64,000 nt of DNA from NCBI RefSeq assembly GCF_026153205.1, contig NZ_JAPFBW010000011.1, positions 62,001 through 126,000 of the forward strand, written 5' to 3'. The notes under the pieces are model-generated. The model searched no databases, was not told the origin of the DNA, and worked only from the letters and a program-made list of their open reading frames with translations. Source of the stretch: Aquabacterium sp. A7-Y (GTDB lineage: Bacteria > Pseudomonadota > Gammaproteobacteria > Burkholderiales > Burkholderiaceae_C). Positions 25,853-34,674 of the stretch are shown here, in pieces; position 1 is the stretch's first letter, and each line of letters begins with the position of its first letter. The translations under genes and the position numbers were made by a program.

Positions 25853-27274
25853 ATGTCGCGCCATCCTGCAAACGCCTGGAGCGCGTGCCTGCTGGGCCTC
25901 GCGGCCGCAGCGTCCCTCGTGGCTGGCTGTGCGATGCGGACGCCGCCCTCCCCGCAGGCCTTTCGCCAGCAATCCGTCGGGCATCTCGGCCTGGCGTCCC
26001 CCTGGAGATCCGGCGAGCTGCCCACCGAAGCGGTGCAGGACAACTGGCTGTCGACCTTCGGCGATGTGCAACTCGACGCGCTGGTCGCGGAAGCCCTGGC
26101 CCACAACCCGGACTTGCGAGCGGCGGCTGCACGGGTCGATCAGGCCGCCGGCCAGCTCGCGCTGGCAAGAGGGGCACAGCGCCCCTCGCTGAGCCTGCTG
26201 GGCACGGGCGGTATCAAGATGAGCGACATGAGCTCGGCCCTCTCGGGTCTGATGGCTCTGATGTCCTGGGAACTCGACCTGTGGGGCGCGCTGCGCTACG
26301 GCAGCGCAGCGGCCTCTGCCAGCCTGGTCGCCGCGCAGTCCGAGCTCGAGTTCAGCCGCCAGTCGCTGGCGGCGACCACGGCCAAGGCCTGGTTCACGGC
26401 GGCCCAGACCCGGCTCGAAGCGCAGACAGCCGACCGGATGGTGGGGGTGAGCGAGCATCTGCTGCGCATGGTCGTCACGCGCCGCAGCGTGGGCATCGCG
26501 AATGATCAGGAGGTGGCCCAGGCGAGTGCCGGCTTGAGTGACCAGCGCGACCGGCTGGCACAGGCCCGGCTGGCCCATCAGTCGGCGCTGCGGGCGCTGG
26601 AAACGCTGTTGGGCCGCTACCCGGCGGCTGAACTGACAGCGCGCACGGATCTGCCGCCTGTGCCGGGCCCGGTGCCCGCCGGCTTGCCGCTGCAGATGCT
26701 GGAGCGGCGGCCGGATCTGATCGCTGCCGAGCGCCGGGTCGCGGCCGCCTTCAACCGCGTCGGTCAGGCCAAGGCGGCCGCATTGCCCGGCATCCGCCTG
26801 ACAGCCAACCTGGGCTATCTCGACAGTGACGTCGTGGCGCTGAAAAAGGACTTCGAGAACCCGACGGGCGGCGCGGGTGCCAAGTTGCTGATGCCGATCG
26901 ACATCAATGGCACGCTGGCGGCGCAGGTTGCGATCGTGACGGCTCAGCAGCAGGAAGCCGTCGCGCAGTACGTGCAGATGGCCTTGCGCGCCGTCGCAGA
27001 CGTGGAGACGGCGCTGGCGGCCGCGCAGACTCTGACGGAGCGTGAAGGGCATCTGAGGGAGTTGGTCGCCGCCCAGTCGACCGCCTTGCGCCTGGCGCAG
27101 GCAGCCTACGAGGTGGGCAAGCGGGACCTGCGCTCGGTCGAGCAGGAGCGGCTCATCCTGTACCAGGCGCAGGTGCAGTTGCTGCGGGTGCGCTGTGACC
27201 AGCTGACCCAGCGGGTGAACCTGCATCTTGCGCTGGGCGGGAGCTTTGAAAGAGGAGCGGCGGTCTCGCACTGA
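25853..27274 (+). CDS. Outer membrane efflux lipoprotein, NodT/CusC family
   Basis: 473 residues, usual length of an RND-type outer membrane factor. The signal peptide ends in the lipobox LVAGC, so it is a lipoprotein. The early motif DNWLSTFGDVQLDALVAEAL and the repeated helices of two OEP domains (PF02321), including LERRPDLIAAERRVAAAFNRVGQAKAA, are diagnostic of the NodT group. It would form the trimeric outer-membrane exit duct for the HlyD-like protein encoded one base upstream. It is the last gene of the plus-strand operon. Confidence 0.92.
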   Translation: MSRHPANAWSACLLGLAAAASLVAGCAMRTPPSPQAFRQQSVGHLGLASPWRSGELPTEAVQDNWLSTFGDVQLDALVAEALAHNPDLRAAAARVDQAAGQLALARGAQRPSLSLLGTGGIKMSDMSSALSGLMALMSWELDLWGALRYGSAAASASLVAAQSELEFSRQSLAATTAKAWFTAAQTRLEAQTADRMVGVSEHLLRMVVTRRSVGIANDQEVAQASAGLSDQRDRLAQARLAHQSALRALETLLGRYPAAELTARTDLPPVPGPVPAGLPLQMLERRPDLIAAERRVAAAFNRVGQAKAAALPGIRLTANLGYLDSDVVALKKDFENPTGGAGAKLLMPIDINGTLAAQVAIVTAQQQEAVAQYVQMALRAVADVETALAAAQTLTEREGHLRELVAAQSTALRLAQAAYEVGKRDLRSVEQERLILYQAQVQLLRVRCDQLTQRVNLHLALGGSFERGAAVSH

Positions 27275-27288
27275 AAACGCCGCCGGGC

Positions 27289-27301
27289 TGCCGGACCGGC
27301 A
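27289..27301. terminator. Short GC hairpin between convergent operons
   Basis: TGCCGG-A-CCGGCA lies in the 35-base gap between the convergent NodT-type and patatin genes. It could form a stem of five pairs with a three-base loop. No T-run follows on either strand, so the terminator call is tentative. Confidence 0.3.
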
Positions 27302-27309
27302 ACATCGCT

Positions 27310-29544
27310 TCAAGGCCGTCCGAGGTAGAGATAGAAGCCGTCGAAACCGCGATGCGCCCGGCCGTATCCGAGATACAGCGGCCCGACCGGCGTGTCCACG
27401 CCAAAAAACAGGGCGGCAGAGCGCAGCGTGCCCTGCTCGTTCCCCGGCACGAGCGGCGCGCCCATGCGACCGACCTCGATCGACACGCCTCCGTAGATGC
27501 CGTCCAGGAAACGCGCCCGTGCAAGCCGCCGGTAGTAGACGATGCGGCCAAATCGAAGCTCCTCGCCGAGCAGGGCCCCGGTGGGGTAGCCCGACTGCTG
27601 CAGCAGCCCGCCCCACGCGAAGAGGCTGGAAGCCGGCAAGGGATCTGAACCAAAACGGCGCCCCCACCTGAATCCGACATTGAGCGTGTGCTCGCCGAGG
27701 GAGGCGGCGCACGTGCCGCTCGTCAGCAGGCGGGTGAAGTTCGCGTCGCTGCCGAGGGCTTCATGCATCGAGACCACCTCCAGCATGCCGGCACAGCCGG
27801 ATCGCGGGAAGTTGACGCCGTCGAGCTGATCCACCAGGGCGCGCACTGTCACGCCGGTGTACGAGGCGCTGTCCTGCCCGGGGACCAGGACCGATGGCCC
27901 CGTGTCGAGGGAGGCCCGCACATCGGCGTGCACCAGGCCCAGCCTCACTTCACCGTACCGGGTGAACTGCACCCCCAGTTCCAGACCGACGCGGGCGCTG
28001 CGGAGGTCGTAGCGGGCGATACGCTGGTCGGCCCGAAAGACGTCCATGGCATGCCGCTCGTACTCGGCACGTGGCGCCACAAAAAAGGTTTGGCTTGCCT
28101 CCAGGGGTTGATAAAACTCGGTGGCGATGCGATTGGTGCGTCCGAACTGCAGATCGGAACGCCATTCGCCGCCGAGCCGGTTCAGCCACGTCATCCGGTA
28201 GCTCGCATGGAGATTGAAGAAGGCATCGCCGCGGAAATCCGACGAGAGCCCGAGGCCGAGCCGCAGGTAGTTGGGACCCCAGGATTTCTCGACGGCATCG
28301 ACCGAGAGAATCTGCCGTCCCGGCTCTTCCATCAACTGGTAGCTCACATGTTCGAAGTCCCCGGTGCCGAACAGTCGACGCATGTCCCGGTCGAGCTCGT
28401 GCGGCTCGATGGGCGCATGGGGGGTCGATCGCATGACGGAGCGCGCAATGTCCGGATTGACTCGCTGCAGCTTCGCGAAGCGAATCTCGTCAACCGACGT
28501 GAGTGCCGTCGTCGTGTTGGACATGCGATGGGTGCGCCAGGCCGCGTAGTCGGAGGCGGGCACCGCGAGTCGCACGAGCCGGTCCGCCACAGCCCGTGCC
28601 GCGGCCTCCCCGACCGGCACCGCCGCCGGCAGGTGGTCGAAGTCGCTGGCGGAGAAGTCGCCGAGCTGTGGAAGAATCAGCACGTCGCCGACCTGGAGCC
28701 GCGCCAGGGAGGCGCGCACGTTCTGCTCGGTCAGGATGTTGACCATCTGGGCGGTCACGCCGAGGACGGACGTGAGCGCCTCCGGCTTGAGCAGCGGGGT
28801 CCCGAGGTTCACGGCGATCACGACGTCGGCGCCCATCGAGCGCGCCACTTCAACCGGCAGGTTGTCCGTCAGTCCCCCGTCGACCAGCAGCCGGCCCTCC
28901 ATCTTGACCGGCTCGAAAAAGGCCGGTACCGACATGCTGGCCCTCATCGCCCTGACCAGATCTCCCCCGCGCAAGACCACCGCCTCGCCCGTCTCCAGAT
29001 CGGTGGCGACACAGCGAAAGGGAATCGGAAGCTCGTCGAAACGCTGGATGCCCTGCACCTTGCTCAGACGGCGCAACACGGTTTCGAGCTGGACGCCCGA
29101 GACCAGACCCTTGGGCAGCAGGACCCTGCCCCCCTCCAGGCCGACCTCCAGCGCGGCCAGATTCGTGGGGTCGTCCCGCTTCAGGCGAACCGCTCGCTCG
29201 GCGCGTGGCGGCAGTTCCTTGAAAAGATGGCGGCTCGACATCGACGCCAGGATCGTTTCCATCTCGTCGACCGATGTGCCGGAAGCATAAGCCGCGCCGA
29301 CGATGGCACCCATGCTGGTGCCGGCGATACAGTCGATCGGAACACGAAGTTCCTCGAGCACCTTCAGAACACCGACGTGCGCGGCGCCTCTCGCCCCGCC
29401 GCCGGACAGGACCAGGCACACCTTTGGACGCGCCTGCTCACCCGGAACTGCCGGCTCCGCCAGACAGGGGAGCTGCTGTGCCAACAGCACCGGGAGCGTT
29501 GCCGCAAGCGCCATGGCTCGCGTCAAGGCCCACTGCGCGGGCAC
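27310..29544 (-). CDS. Patatin-like phospholipase with outer-membrane beta-barrel (type Vd, PlpD-like)
   Basis: 744 residues. A signal peptide precedes a patatin domain with GGGARG (48-53) as oxyanion loop, the nucleophile Ser77 in GTSMG and the catalytic Asp in DGG (222-224). A POTRA-like linker (about 345-420) follows, then a C-terminal barrel (about 425-744) with alternating strands and a final aromatic strand ending in GRP. This order is that of PlpD-type autotransporters, which place a lipase at the cell surface. It should hydrolyse phospholipids. It is convergent with the efflux operon and followed, in its own direction, by nothing else; the SYLF gene lies 36 bases upstream on the same strand. 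Confidence 0.92.
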   Translation of the reverse strand: MPAQWALTRAMALAATLPVLLAQQLPCLAEPAVPGEQARPKVCLVLSGGGARGAAHVGVLKVLEELRVPIDCIAGTSMGAIVGAAYASGTSVDEMETILASMSSRHLFKELPPRAERAVRLKRDDPTNLAALEVGLEGGRVLLPKGLVSGVQLETVLRRLSKVQGIQRFDELPIPFRCVATDLETGEAVVLRGGDLVRAMRASMSVPAFFEPVKMEGRLLVDGGLTDNLPVEVARSMGADVVIAVNLGTPLLKPEALTSVLGVTAQMVNILTEQNVRASLARLQVGDVLILPQLGDFSASDFDHLPAAVPVGEAAARAVADRLVRLAVPASDYAAWRTHRMSNTTTALTSVDEIRFAKLQRVNPDIARSVMRSTPHAPIEPHELDRDMRRLFGTGDFEHVSYQLMEEPGRQILSVDAVEKSWGPNYLRLGLGLSSDFRGDAFFNLHASYRMTWLNRLGGEWRSDLQFGRTNRIATEFYQPLEASQTFFVAPRAEYERHAMDVFRADQRIARYDLRSARVGLELGVQFTRYGEVRLGLVHADVRASLDTGPSVLVPGQDSASYTGVTVRALVDQLDGVNFPRSGCAGMLEVVSMHEALGSDANFTRLLTSGTCAASLGEHTLNVGFRWGRRFGSDPLPASSLFAWGGLLQQSGYPTGALLGEELRFGRIVYYRRLARARFLDGIYGGVSIEVGRMGAPLVPGNEQGTLRSAALFFGVDTPVGPLYLGYGRAHRGFDGFYLYLGRP

Positions 29545-29580
29545 TCCAGCCGCTCCGGCAAGGCAAGCCGGCCTGAACCG

Positions 29581-30141
29581 TCAAAGGTCCAGGCGGTTGA
29601 TCTTGGTGCCGTCGAAGCTGAGATTGGCCATGAAGCCCGAGCCGCTGAGCACGAAGCCGATGACGGCCTGCTTCGCCGTCTGGGTGCTCACATGGGCATC
29701 GGCGCCGAGGCTGGCGACCGCCACCGAGGCGTCCGCCCCCGCGGTCCAGCCCTGGCTCGATTCGAACTTCTGCAGCGACTCCTGCGTCATGAACAGCAGG
29801 TAGACCGCCTTCGACTGTGCCCCCGCCAGGAGGCCCGCAGAGGCTGACCCGATGCTGTAGTAGGCGCTGGTGACGCCGCCTTTGCGCAAAGCCCCTTGAC
29901 CATAGGAGGCGCCGAGGAGAAAGCCGGCCGAAACGACTTTCGGAAAAACAAGGATGCCCTTGGCTTTGGCGGCAAGTTCGATGGCGTCGGCGGACTGGCT
30001 GAACAGTTGCGACTGGGCATGGTCGACCGACGCGTCAATCTCACGGCGCTTGGCGTTCGGGTCCGCCGTGCCGCCGGTGGAGGTGGAACAGCCGGCGACG
30101 AGGCTGGTAGCGCTCGCCAGTAGCAGGTCTCTGCGATTCAC
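29581..30141 (-). CDS. SYLF (YSC84-type) lipid-binding lipoprotein
   Basis: 186 residues. The start MNRRDLLLASATSLVAGC gives a lipoprotein signal with Cys at 18. The body matches the SYLF/Ysc84 lipid-binding domain (PF04366): AKGILVFPKVVSAGFLLGA, AYYSIGSASAGLLAGAQSK, LLFMTQESLQKF, and DASVAVASLGADAHV, of usual length. Bacterial members are periplasmic or outer-membrane lipoproteins of unclear role. It is between a DUF2092 gene and the patatin on the same strand, a lipid-handling set. Confidence 0.9.
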   Translation of the reverse strand: MNRRDLLLASATSLVAGCSTSTGGTADPNAKRREIDASVDHAQSQLFSQSADAIELAAKAKGILVFPKVVSAGFLLGASYGQGALRKGGVTSAYYSIGSASAGLLAGAQSKAVYLLFMTQESLQKFESSQGWTAGADASVAVASLGADAHVSTQTAKQAVIGFVLSGSGFMANLSFDGTKINRLDL

Positions 30142-30184
30142 ATCAGGCTCCTTGGTGTTTCCGTTTGGCTGGACAATGTCGCCG

Positions 30185-30988
30185 TCATGGCAAGTCGGCC
30201 ACCGATTCCTCGTCCCGGGGCATGGGCACCTCCTGAGACCCGGCGGGCGGCTCGAAGGCGAAGACCGCTGCCGCCACGGGAACGTTGAGCGACCAGTCCA
30301 TCTCGACGCTTTGCCGGGGTTGGGCGGGATCGTCGGTCACCGTGATCACGATGCGACGCGGCAGGGGATGCTCGCCGTGCTGGATCCACAACTGCCAATC
30401 CAGTCCTTCCTGGCGGAAGGCGTAGTGGTCGCAGGGCAATCCGGCGATGGACGTCGTCCCGAGCGCCGCCGCGCTGATCAGCCGCGACAGGTGCTCGGGG
30501 CCTCCGGCCCACGTGAAAAGGTCCACGAGCGGCAACCTCAGGCCGTAGTCGCCGGAAAGCCGTGCCGTGAACTCCTTGAGGGAGGCTGCCATCGACACCC
30601 GCGCGTACGAACCGGTGGACTGGCCGAAGGCCGCGAAGGTCTTGCCGTTGAAGTAGAACTGGGAGAACCTGGGAAGTCCCCGATCGCTGGTCACGTCGAG
30701 CCGCAGACCGTCGGGCTGCCTCACCCACATCCGCAAAGCGAAATCGATCTGGATCTTCTGGCCGTTCGGCAGGACCTGCTCGCTCGATGCCTTGGCCCTC
30801 AAGCCGAGGAAATGCTGCGATTGAAGGTAGCGGCCCATGCGCTGCAAGGCCGTGGCGGCCCTGGGATCGATGGGCGTCTCCTCCGCGGTGGCCAGGGGCG
30901 GCGGCCCGGGGTGGGTCAGTGCGGCGGTCTGTACGTTGTGGGCCCAGCCGGCGGATGCCAGCAGGGCCGAGAGCACGGCAATCAGCAT
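30185..30988 (-). CDS. DUF2092 periplasmic protein
   Basis: 267 residues from ATG 30988, which starts a signal peptide (MLIAVLSALLASAGWAH); an upstream ATG at 31018 is possible. The fold resembles the LolA/LppX-like group: RMGRYLQSQHFLGLRA, VRQPDGLRLDVTSDRG, FYFNGKTFAAFG, then LPLVDLFTWAG and the conserved IAGLPCDHYAFRQEGLDW. DUF2092 proteins are thought to be periplasmic and LolA-like, so lipid or lipoprotein binding can be supposed but is not shown. It is upstream of the SYLF gene by 43 bases. Confidence 0.85.
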   Translation of the reverse strand: MLIAVLSALLASAGWAHNVQTAALTHPGPPPLATAEETPIDPRAATALQRMGRYLQSQHFLGLRAKASSEQVLPNGQKIQIDFALRMWVRQPDGLRLDVTSDRGLPRFSQFYFNGKTFAAFGQSTGSYARVSMAASLKEFTARLSGDYGLRLPLVDLFTWAGGPEHLSRLISAAALGTTSIAGLPCDHYAFRQEGLDWQLWIQHGEHPLPRRIVITVTDDPAQPRQSVEMDWSLNVPVAAAVFAFEPPAGSQEVPMPRDEESVADLP

Positions 30989-31135
30989 GACGGTCTCCGT
31001 AGGGATGTCGTCAACCATATCGGCGATGCGATGTCAGCGGCACTGGGGATGGAGGAAGACGCGCTTTCCTTCGTCCCCGGTCCGGCCTGTTGCGCTGGTT
31101 CAGCCGGAGTCCGCGACGCTGGTCGGGCATCCGCC

Positions 31136-31798
31136 TCAGCGAGGCGCGCCCTTGTCGCCCGGCCTTGCGGACTTGCAGCGCCAACCCGCGGATGGCAGGT
31201 CGGACGCAAGGAGCAGCTTGATCAGGCCCGGCAGCGTGTTCACTCGCAGCGACCGCATGACCCGGGCTCGGTCGGCCTTGATGGTGCGCTCGCTCACACC
31301 GAGCTCGTCCGCGATCTGCTTGTGCAGCCTGCCGGCGACGACCCCGTCCAGCACTTTGCGCTCGCGTGAGCTGAGCGATTCGATGGCGGCGTGCAAGTGA
31401 CGTGCGCGCATCTCACTCTCATGCAGGGCCGCATCGCTGTCGAGCGCATCCTTGAGCGCAGCAAGCAGCAGGTCGCGGTCGATCGGCTTGGTGAGGAACT
31501 GTTTGGCTCCGGCACGCATGGCTTGCACACTGGAGCGAACATCGGCCGCGCCGGACATGAAAACGATCGGGCGATCGTAGGCGGGATGGTGGTGCAGTGC
31601 GGCCTGCAACTCCAGCCCGTTCACGCCGGGCAGCTGCAAGTCGAGCAGCAGACAGCCCGGCCGCGCGTCGGGCGGGGACACGAGGTAGTCGCTGGCGACC
31701 CCATAGCTGCGTACCTCGTAGCCCGAAGCAGACAGCAGGCGGTCCAGCGCCTCGCGCTGCGAGGCATCGTCGTCGATGATGTGAATGACCGGCATCAT
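31136..31798 (-). CDS. FixJ/NarL-type two-component response regulator
   Basis: 220 residues from the ATG at 31798, which overlaps the kinase stop in ATGA. The receiver domain has the acidic pocket IIDDDA, the phospho-acceptor Asp53 in LLLDLQLPG, Ser/Thr near VFMSGA and Lys in FLTKPID. The C-terminal LuxR-type helix-turn-helix (PF00196) is LSSRERKVLDGVVAGRLHKQ followed by SERTIKADRARVM. It would activate transcription on phosphorylation by the kinase encoded just upstream. FixJ-like regulators often respond to oxygen or redox state; the target genes may be the flanking lipid and DUF operons. Confidence 0.9.
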   Translation of the reverse strand: MMPVIHIIDDDASQREALDRLLSASGYEVRSYGVASDYLVSPPDARPGCLLLDLQLPGVNGLELQAALHHHPAYDRPIVFMSGAADVRSSVQAMRAGAKQFLTKPIDRDLLLAALKDALDSDAALHESEMRARHLHAAIESLSSRERKVLDGVVAGRLHKQIADELGVSERTIKADRARVMRSLRVNTLPGLIKLLLASDLPSAGWRCKSARPGDKGAPR

Positions 31799-32838
31799 GA
31801 GCACATTCCAGAGTTGTCCGAGTCGGCCGAGCCGCTGGCGGGCAGCCGCACCGAGAAAACCGCTCCGCCCCCGGGGCGAGGGGCGGCAGCGATGCTGCCC
31901 TGGTGCGCCAGAAGAATGGAGCGTGCGATCGACAGGCCAAGGCCCATGCCACCCTCCTTGGTCGTGAAAAACGACTTGAAGAGGGTTTCAGGGTCGAGCT
32001 CACCCAGGCCGTGGCCCCGGTCGCTGATCTGTACTTCGATATCGCTATCCCCTGCCCTCGCCACCACTTCGACCTTGCGCAGAGGCACGGGCGTGCAGCG
32101 CATCGCGTCCATCGCATTGACCATCAGATTCAGCATCACCTGCTGCAGCTGCACCTTGTCGCCCAGCACGATGGCGCACCCCGGAGCCGACCGACACTCG
32201 AACTCGACCCGACGCTGTTTGGCCTCTCCGGCAAGCAATTGAATCGCGTCGTCCAGCACGTCGTGCACATCCACCGGGTTGAATTCCACTTCGTGTCGTT
32301 CCATCAGGGTGCGGAGACGACGGATCACTTCATGCGCCCGGAGGTTGTCCGCCCGGATGCGCGCCACGATCCGCCGCAGTTCCTCGACGGGAAGGGGCCG
32401 CTGCGCGAGCAGAAGTTGCGCTGCGTCCGTATTGCTCAGAATGGCACCCAGCGGCTGGTTGACTTCGTGGGCGATGGAGGCGCTCAATTCACCCAGGGTG
32501 GCGAGACGGGCGGCCCGCGCGAGTTCGCTTTCGCTCTTGCCTGCGGTTGCAGGTGTCATTCGAAGGCTGCGCCGCTGAAACAGGCGGGTCGCGATCAAGG
32601 CCATTGGCATCGCCGCTGCTGCCAGGCGGACGAACCAAGGGCAGCGGCGCCTTCGCCTGGCCCGGATCCACCGGGATGCTGCCGACATACACCGGCCGAC
32701 ACCGGCCTTATCGACGGCCGAACTTTTGAGAATCGACGCAACTCGTTCTTCGATAAGAGGCGCGTGCGGAGGTGCTTGCGCTCCATCAGGGGACCGATGG
32801 CTGGATAAGGATGTCAAGCAAGTTCGCATAAGCATCAC
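31795..32838 (-). CDS. Histidine kinase, sensor region missing or eroded
   Basis: 347 residues if the ATG at 32838 is used; starts at 32688 or 32610 are equally possible. Only the transmitter is recognisable: H-box LGELSASIAHEVNQPLGAIL with His124, N-box VMLNLMVNAMDAM, GHGLGELDPETLFKSFFTTK and GMGLGLSIARS. Before it is one possible membrane helix remnant (FVRLAAAAMPMALIATRLF) and about 65 residues of low-complexity, Arg-rich sequence that resemble no sensor domain. Kinases of this type normally carry a periplasmic CHASE-like or substrate-binding domain. Either it was lost, or the signal is received from a partner. Co-transcribed with the downstream regulator. Confidence 0.8.
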   Translation of the reverse strand: MMLMRTCLTSLSSHRSPDGAQAPPHAPLIEERVASILKSSAVDKAGVGRCMSAASRWIRARRRRRCPWFVRLAAAAMPMALIATRLFQRRSLRMTPATAGKSESELARAARLATLGELSASIAHEVNQPLGAILSNTDAAQLLLAQRPLPVEELRRIVARIRADNLRAHEVIRRLRTLMERHEVEFNPVDVHDVLDDAIQLLAGEAKQRRVEFECRSAPGCAIVLGDKVQLQQVMLNLMVNAMDAMRCTPVPLRKVEVVARAGDSDIEVQISDRGHGLGELDPETLFKSFFTTKEGGMGLGLSIARSILLAHQGSIAAAPRPGGGAVFSVRLPASGSADSDNSGMCS

Positions 32839-32936
32839 TCAAGCTGCAAGGGGTGCTTTGGGAGCCTCGGCGGAAGAGGTGGGCCTCACCGGTGCTCTCC
32901 GCGACGGAGTATCAGCACGTGTTTCAGGGGCGCCTA

Positions 32937-32952
32937 TTGGACCAAGGTCCAT
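32937..32952. promoter_or_regulatory. Operator-like inverted repeat, copy 1
   Basis: Contains TGGACC-AA-GGTCCA (32938-32951), a perfect 6-base-arm palindrome. A very similar sequence recurs 99 bases downstream. Position between two divergent response-regulator loci suggests a dimer binding site. Confidence 0.4.
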
Positions 32953-33035
32953 CGGCCGCTGTCGCGCCGAGGAAGCGGAGCAGGACCGTGAATGGAGGGG
33001 CTGCAGGAGATTCAGCTTCTCCCTGCATCCGGATG

Positions 33036-33051
33036 TTGGACCAACGTCCTA
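33036..33051. promoter_or_regulatory. Operator-like inverted repeat, copy 2
   Basis: TTGGACCAACGTCC repeats copy 1 except for one base in the shared 14-base stretch, which spoils the outer dyad but leaves the TTGGACCAA core intact. The separation of 99 bases is between nine and ten helical turns. Confidence 0.35.
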
Positions 33052-33572
33052 TTTCTCACAGGCACCGGCGCAACCATGATTCAACTCACCCAGCCATATG
33101 CGATATGCGCGGAGTGTCAGATGGAGCGTCTTGTCGTGGAAGAGCAAAACGGGTGGAGCGCCAGGAGTGCACCGCGGTGCGCCGGCCCTTGCGGCCGGCC
33201 GACCGGAGGCCCTCGCCGGACGCAAGGTGGGGATGCCGGCGGACCGCAGCGTCTGGAACGGCGTCGTGCTGTTCCTGCCGCCGCTTCCTGCGCTGCTCTT
33301 CTGCCTGGCGGGGGAGCCGCTGACTACATGGCACGCGCACCGCCTGCCGCCGGAGGACCGGGGCAAGTCCTGCTCGTTCACCGATGGGCGATGGGCGGGG
33401 CTTGGAACACCTTCAAAATCGCAGACGCCCAGTCCTGCCTCACCACGGCGTTGGCACACGGCGTGCTCAAGCGGGACCTCGAAAACACCGCGGGCGACAG
33501 GCAGGCTCGCATTGGCCCTGACCCTGCTGCGGATGTTGCCCTCACCTTGCCGATGCGTATCATCGGTCGTTC

Positions 33573-34292
33573 TTGTGCAACCTACTTCACAACGTGCCGG
33601 AGGCGAACGTGGGGCTGCTGTATGGGAGACTTGAGGAGCCGAGCGCCGTCACGCCGACTCCACCGCGAACCCGAATTCACATCGTTGATGACGACACCTC
33701 GGTCTGCAAAGCGGTTGCCCGTCTGCTCGAGCTTGAAGGTTACTCGGTCTGCGTGTTTCAATCGGCCGAGTCGTTTCTCGAGCGTCCCGACCCCGACGAT
33801 GATGGCTGCATCCTTCTCGATATCGGAATGACGGGACTGGACGGCCTCTCCTTGCAGCAGGTTCTCTCCGAGCGCGGGAACGACATGCCCATCATCTTTC
33901 TGACCGGGCGTGCCGACGTTCCGATGAGCGTTCGGGCAATGAAGGGCGGCGCCTTCGATTTCCTGACCAAGCCCTATGACGATGCGGTCCTGCTCGCCGC
34001 TGTCGCCAGCGCGCTCGAGAAAAACGAGACGCTCAGGAGGATCCGCGCGCACCGCCTCTCGACGGAGTCCCGGCTTGCCACCCTCACCCCGCGCGAGCGC
34101 GAGGTTCTCCAGCATGTCATTGCGGGGCGCCTCAACAAGCAAATCGCCGCCGATCTCGGCACCTGCGAAAAAACCATCAAGGTGCATCGTGCGCGTGGCA
34201 TCAAGAAAATGTGCGTGCGCTCGGTGGCCGAGTTGGTCCGCATCGTGGATCGAGCCCGTCCTCGCAGCCTGGACGACGGCGCATGGCCTTGA
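33573..34292 (+). CDS. FixJ/NarL-type response regulator
   Basis: 239 residues from a TTG at 33573; GTG codons at 33594 and 33609 are alternatives and I cannot decide between them. The receiver (from about residue 34) has RIHIVDDDTSV, the phospho-acceptor Asp in GCILLDIGMTG, IIFLTGRADVPMSV and the Lys of FLTKPYD. The LuxR-type DNA-binding domain is TLTPREREVLQHVIAGRLNK with EKTIKVHRARG. Length and sequence match FixJ-type regulators. It faces the first regulator divergently and precedes a second kinase by 382 bases. Confidence 0.88.
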   Translation: MCNLLHNVPEANVGLLYGRLEEPSAVTPTPPRTRIHIVDDDTSVCKAVARLLELEGYSVCVFQSAESFLERPDPDDDGCILLDIGMTGLDGLSLQQVLSERGNDMPIIFLTGRADVPMSVRAMKGGAFDFLTKPYDDAVLLAAVASALEKNETLRRIRAHRLSTESRLATLTPREREVLQHVIAGRLNKQIAADLGTCEKTIKVHRARGIKKMCVRSVAELVRIVDRARPRSLDDGAWP

Positions 34293-34674
34293 ATGCCACA
34301 AAGAAGGTCCTGGGTCGCAAGACTTGAGTGATGGAGCTGGCGAGCCCGTCGGATCTTGTTTTCGAAGGCTCCCCTTGCCCCGCTGCACTAGCAACTCTTA
34401 CAGCTCCCGGCTGCCTTGAGCGCGAATCACTTGCCTAGCCGGACAGCATGGACGACATTTGCCTCGGAATTTGAGCCGCCGCCGGCGCTGATCCGCCATG
34501 GCGGTCTCTGTTGGCCGTGTCTGATCCACCTTGCCCCGTCGTCCGGAAATTTCTATTCCCTGAATTGGGTTGGCGACTGGAATGCCGGACATCCAAGTGA
34601 GACCCCGCGCGCGTCGCTGAGCCGCGAGTTGATCATCGGGGGCGCCGAGATTCGGTGGCTGAGCGACCGATGTC
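34293..34674. other. 382-bp gap between regulator and kinase
   Basis: No gene is seen. Regulator and kinase genes of one system are normally adjacent or overlapping, so this space, together with the abnormal N-terminus of the kinase, may be the remains of a longer sensor gene. No promoter pattern stands out. Confidence 0.4.

Larger units (their letters stand above)
32839..33572. other. 734-bp divergent intergenic region with two related operator-like sites
   Basis: It separates the minus-strand kinase/regulator pair from the plus-strand regulator. No open frame has protein character. Two copies of TTGGACCAA followed by (G/C)GTCC, at 32937-32950 and 33036-33049, stand 99 bases apart and are listed separately. 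The unusual length and the paired sites suggest a control region for both regulators, or the relic of a lost sensor gene. Confidence 0.5.

Noticed and set aside
33049-33459. 136-residue minus-strand ORF in the regulator gap
   Set aside because: No family features, Arg/Pro-rich, no ribosome site; treated as non-coding.
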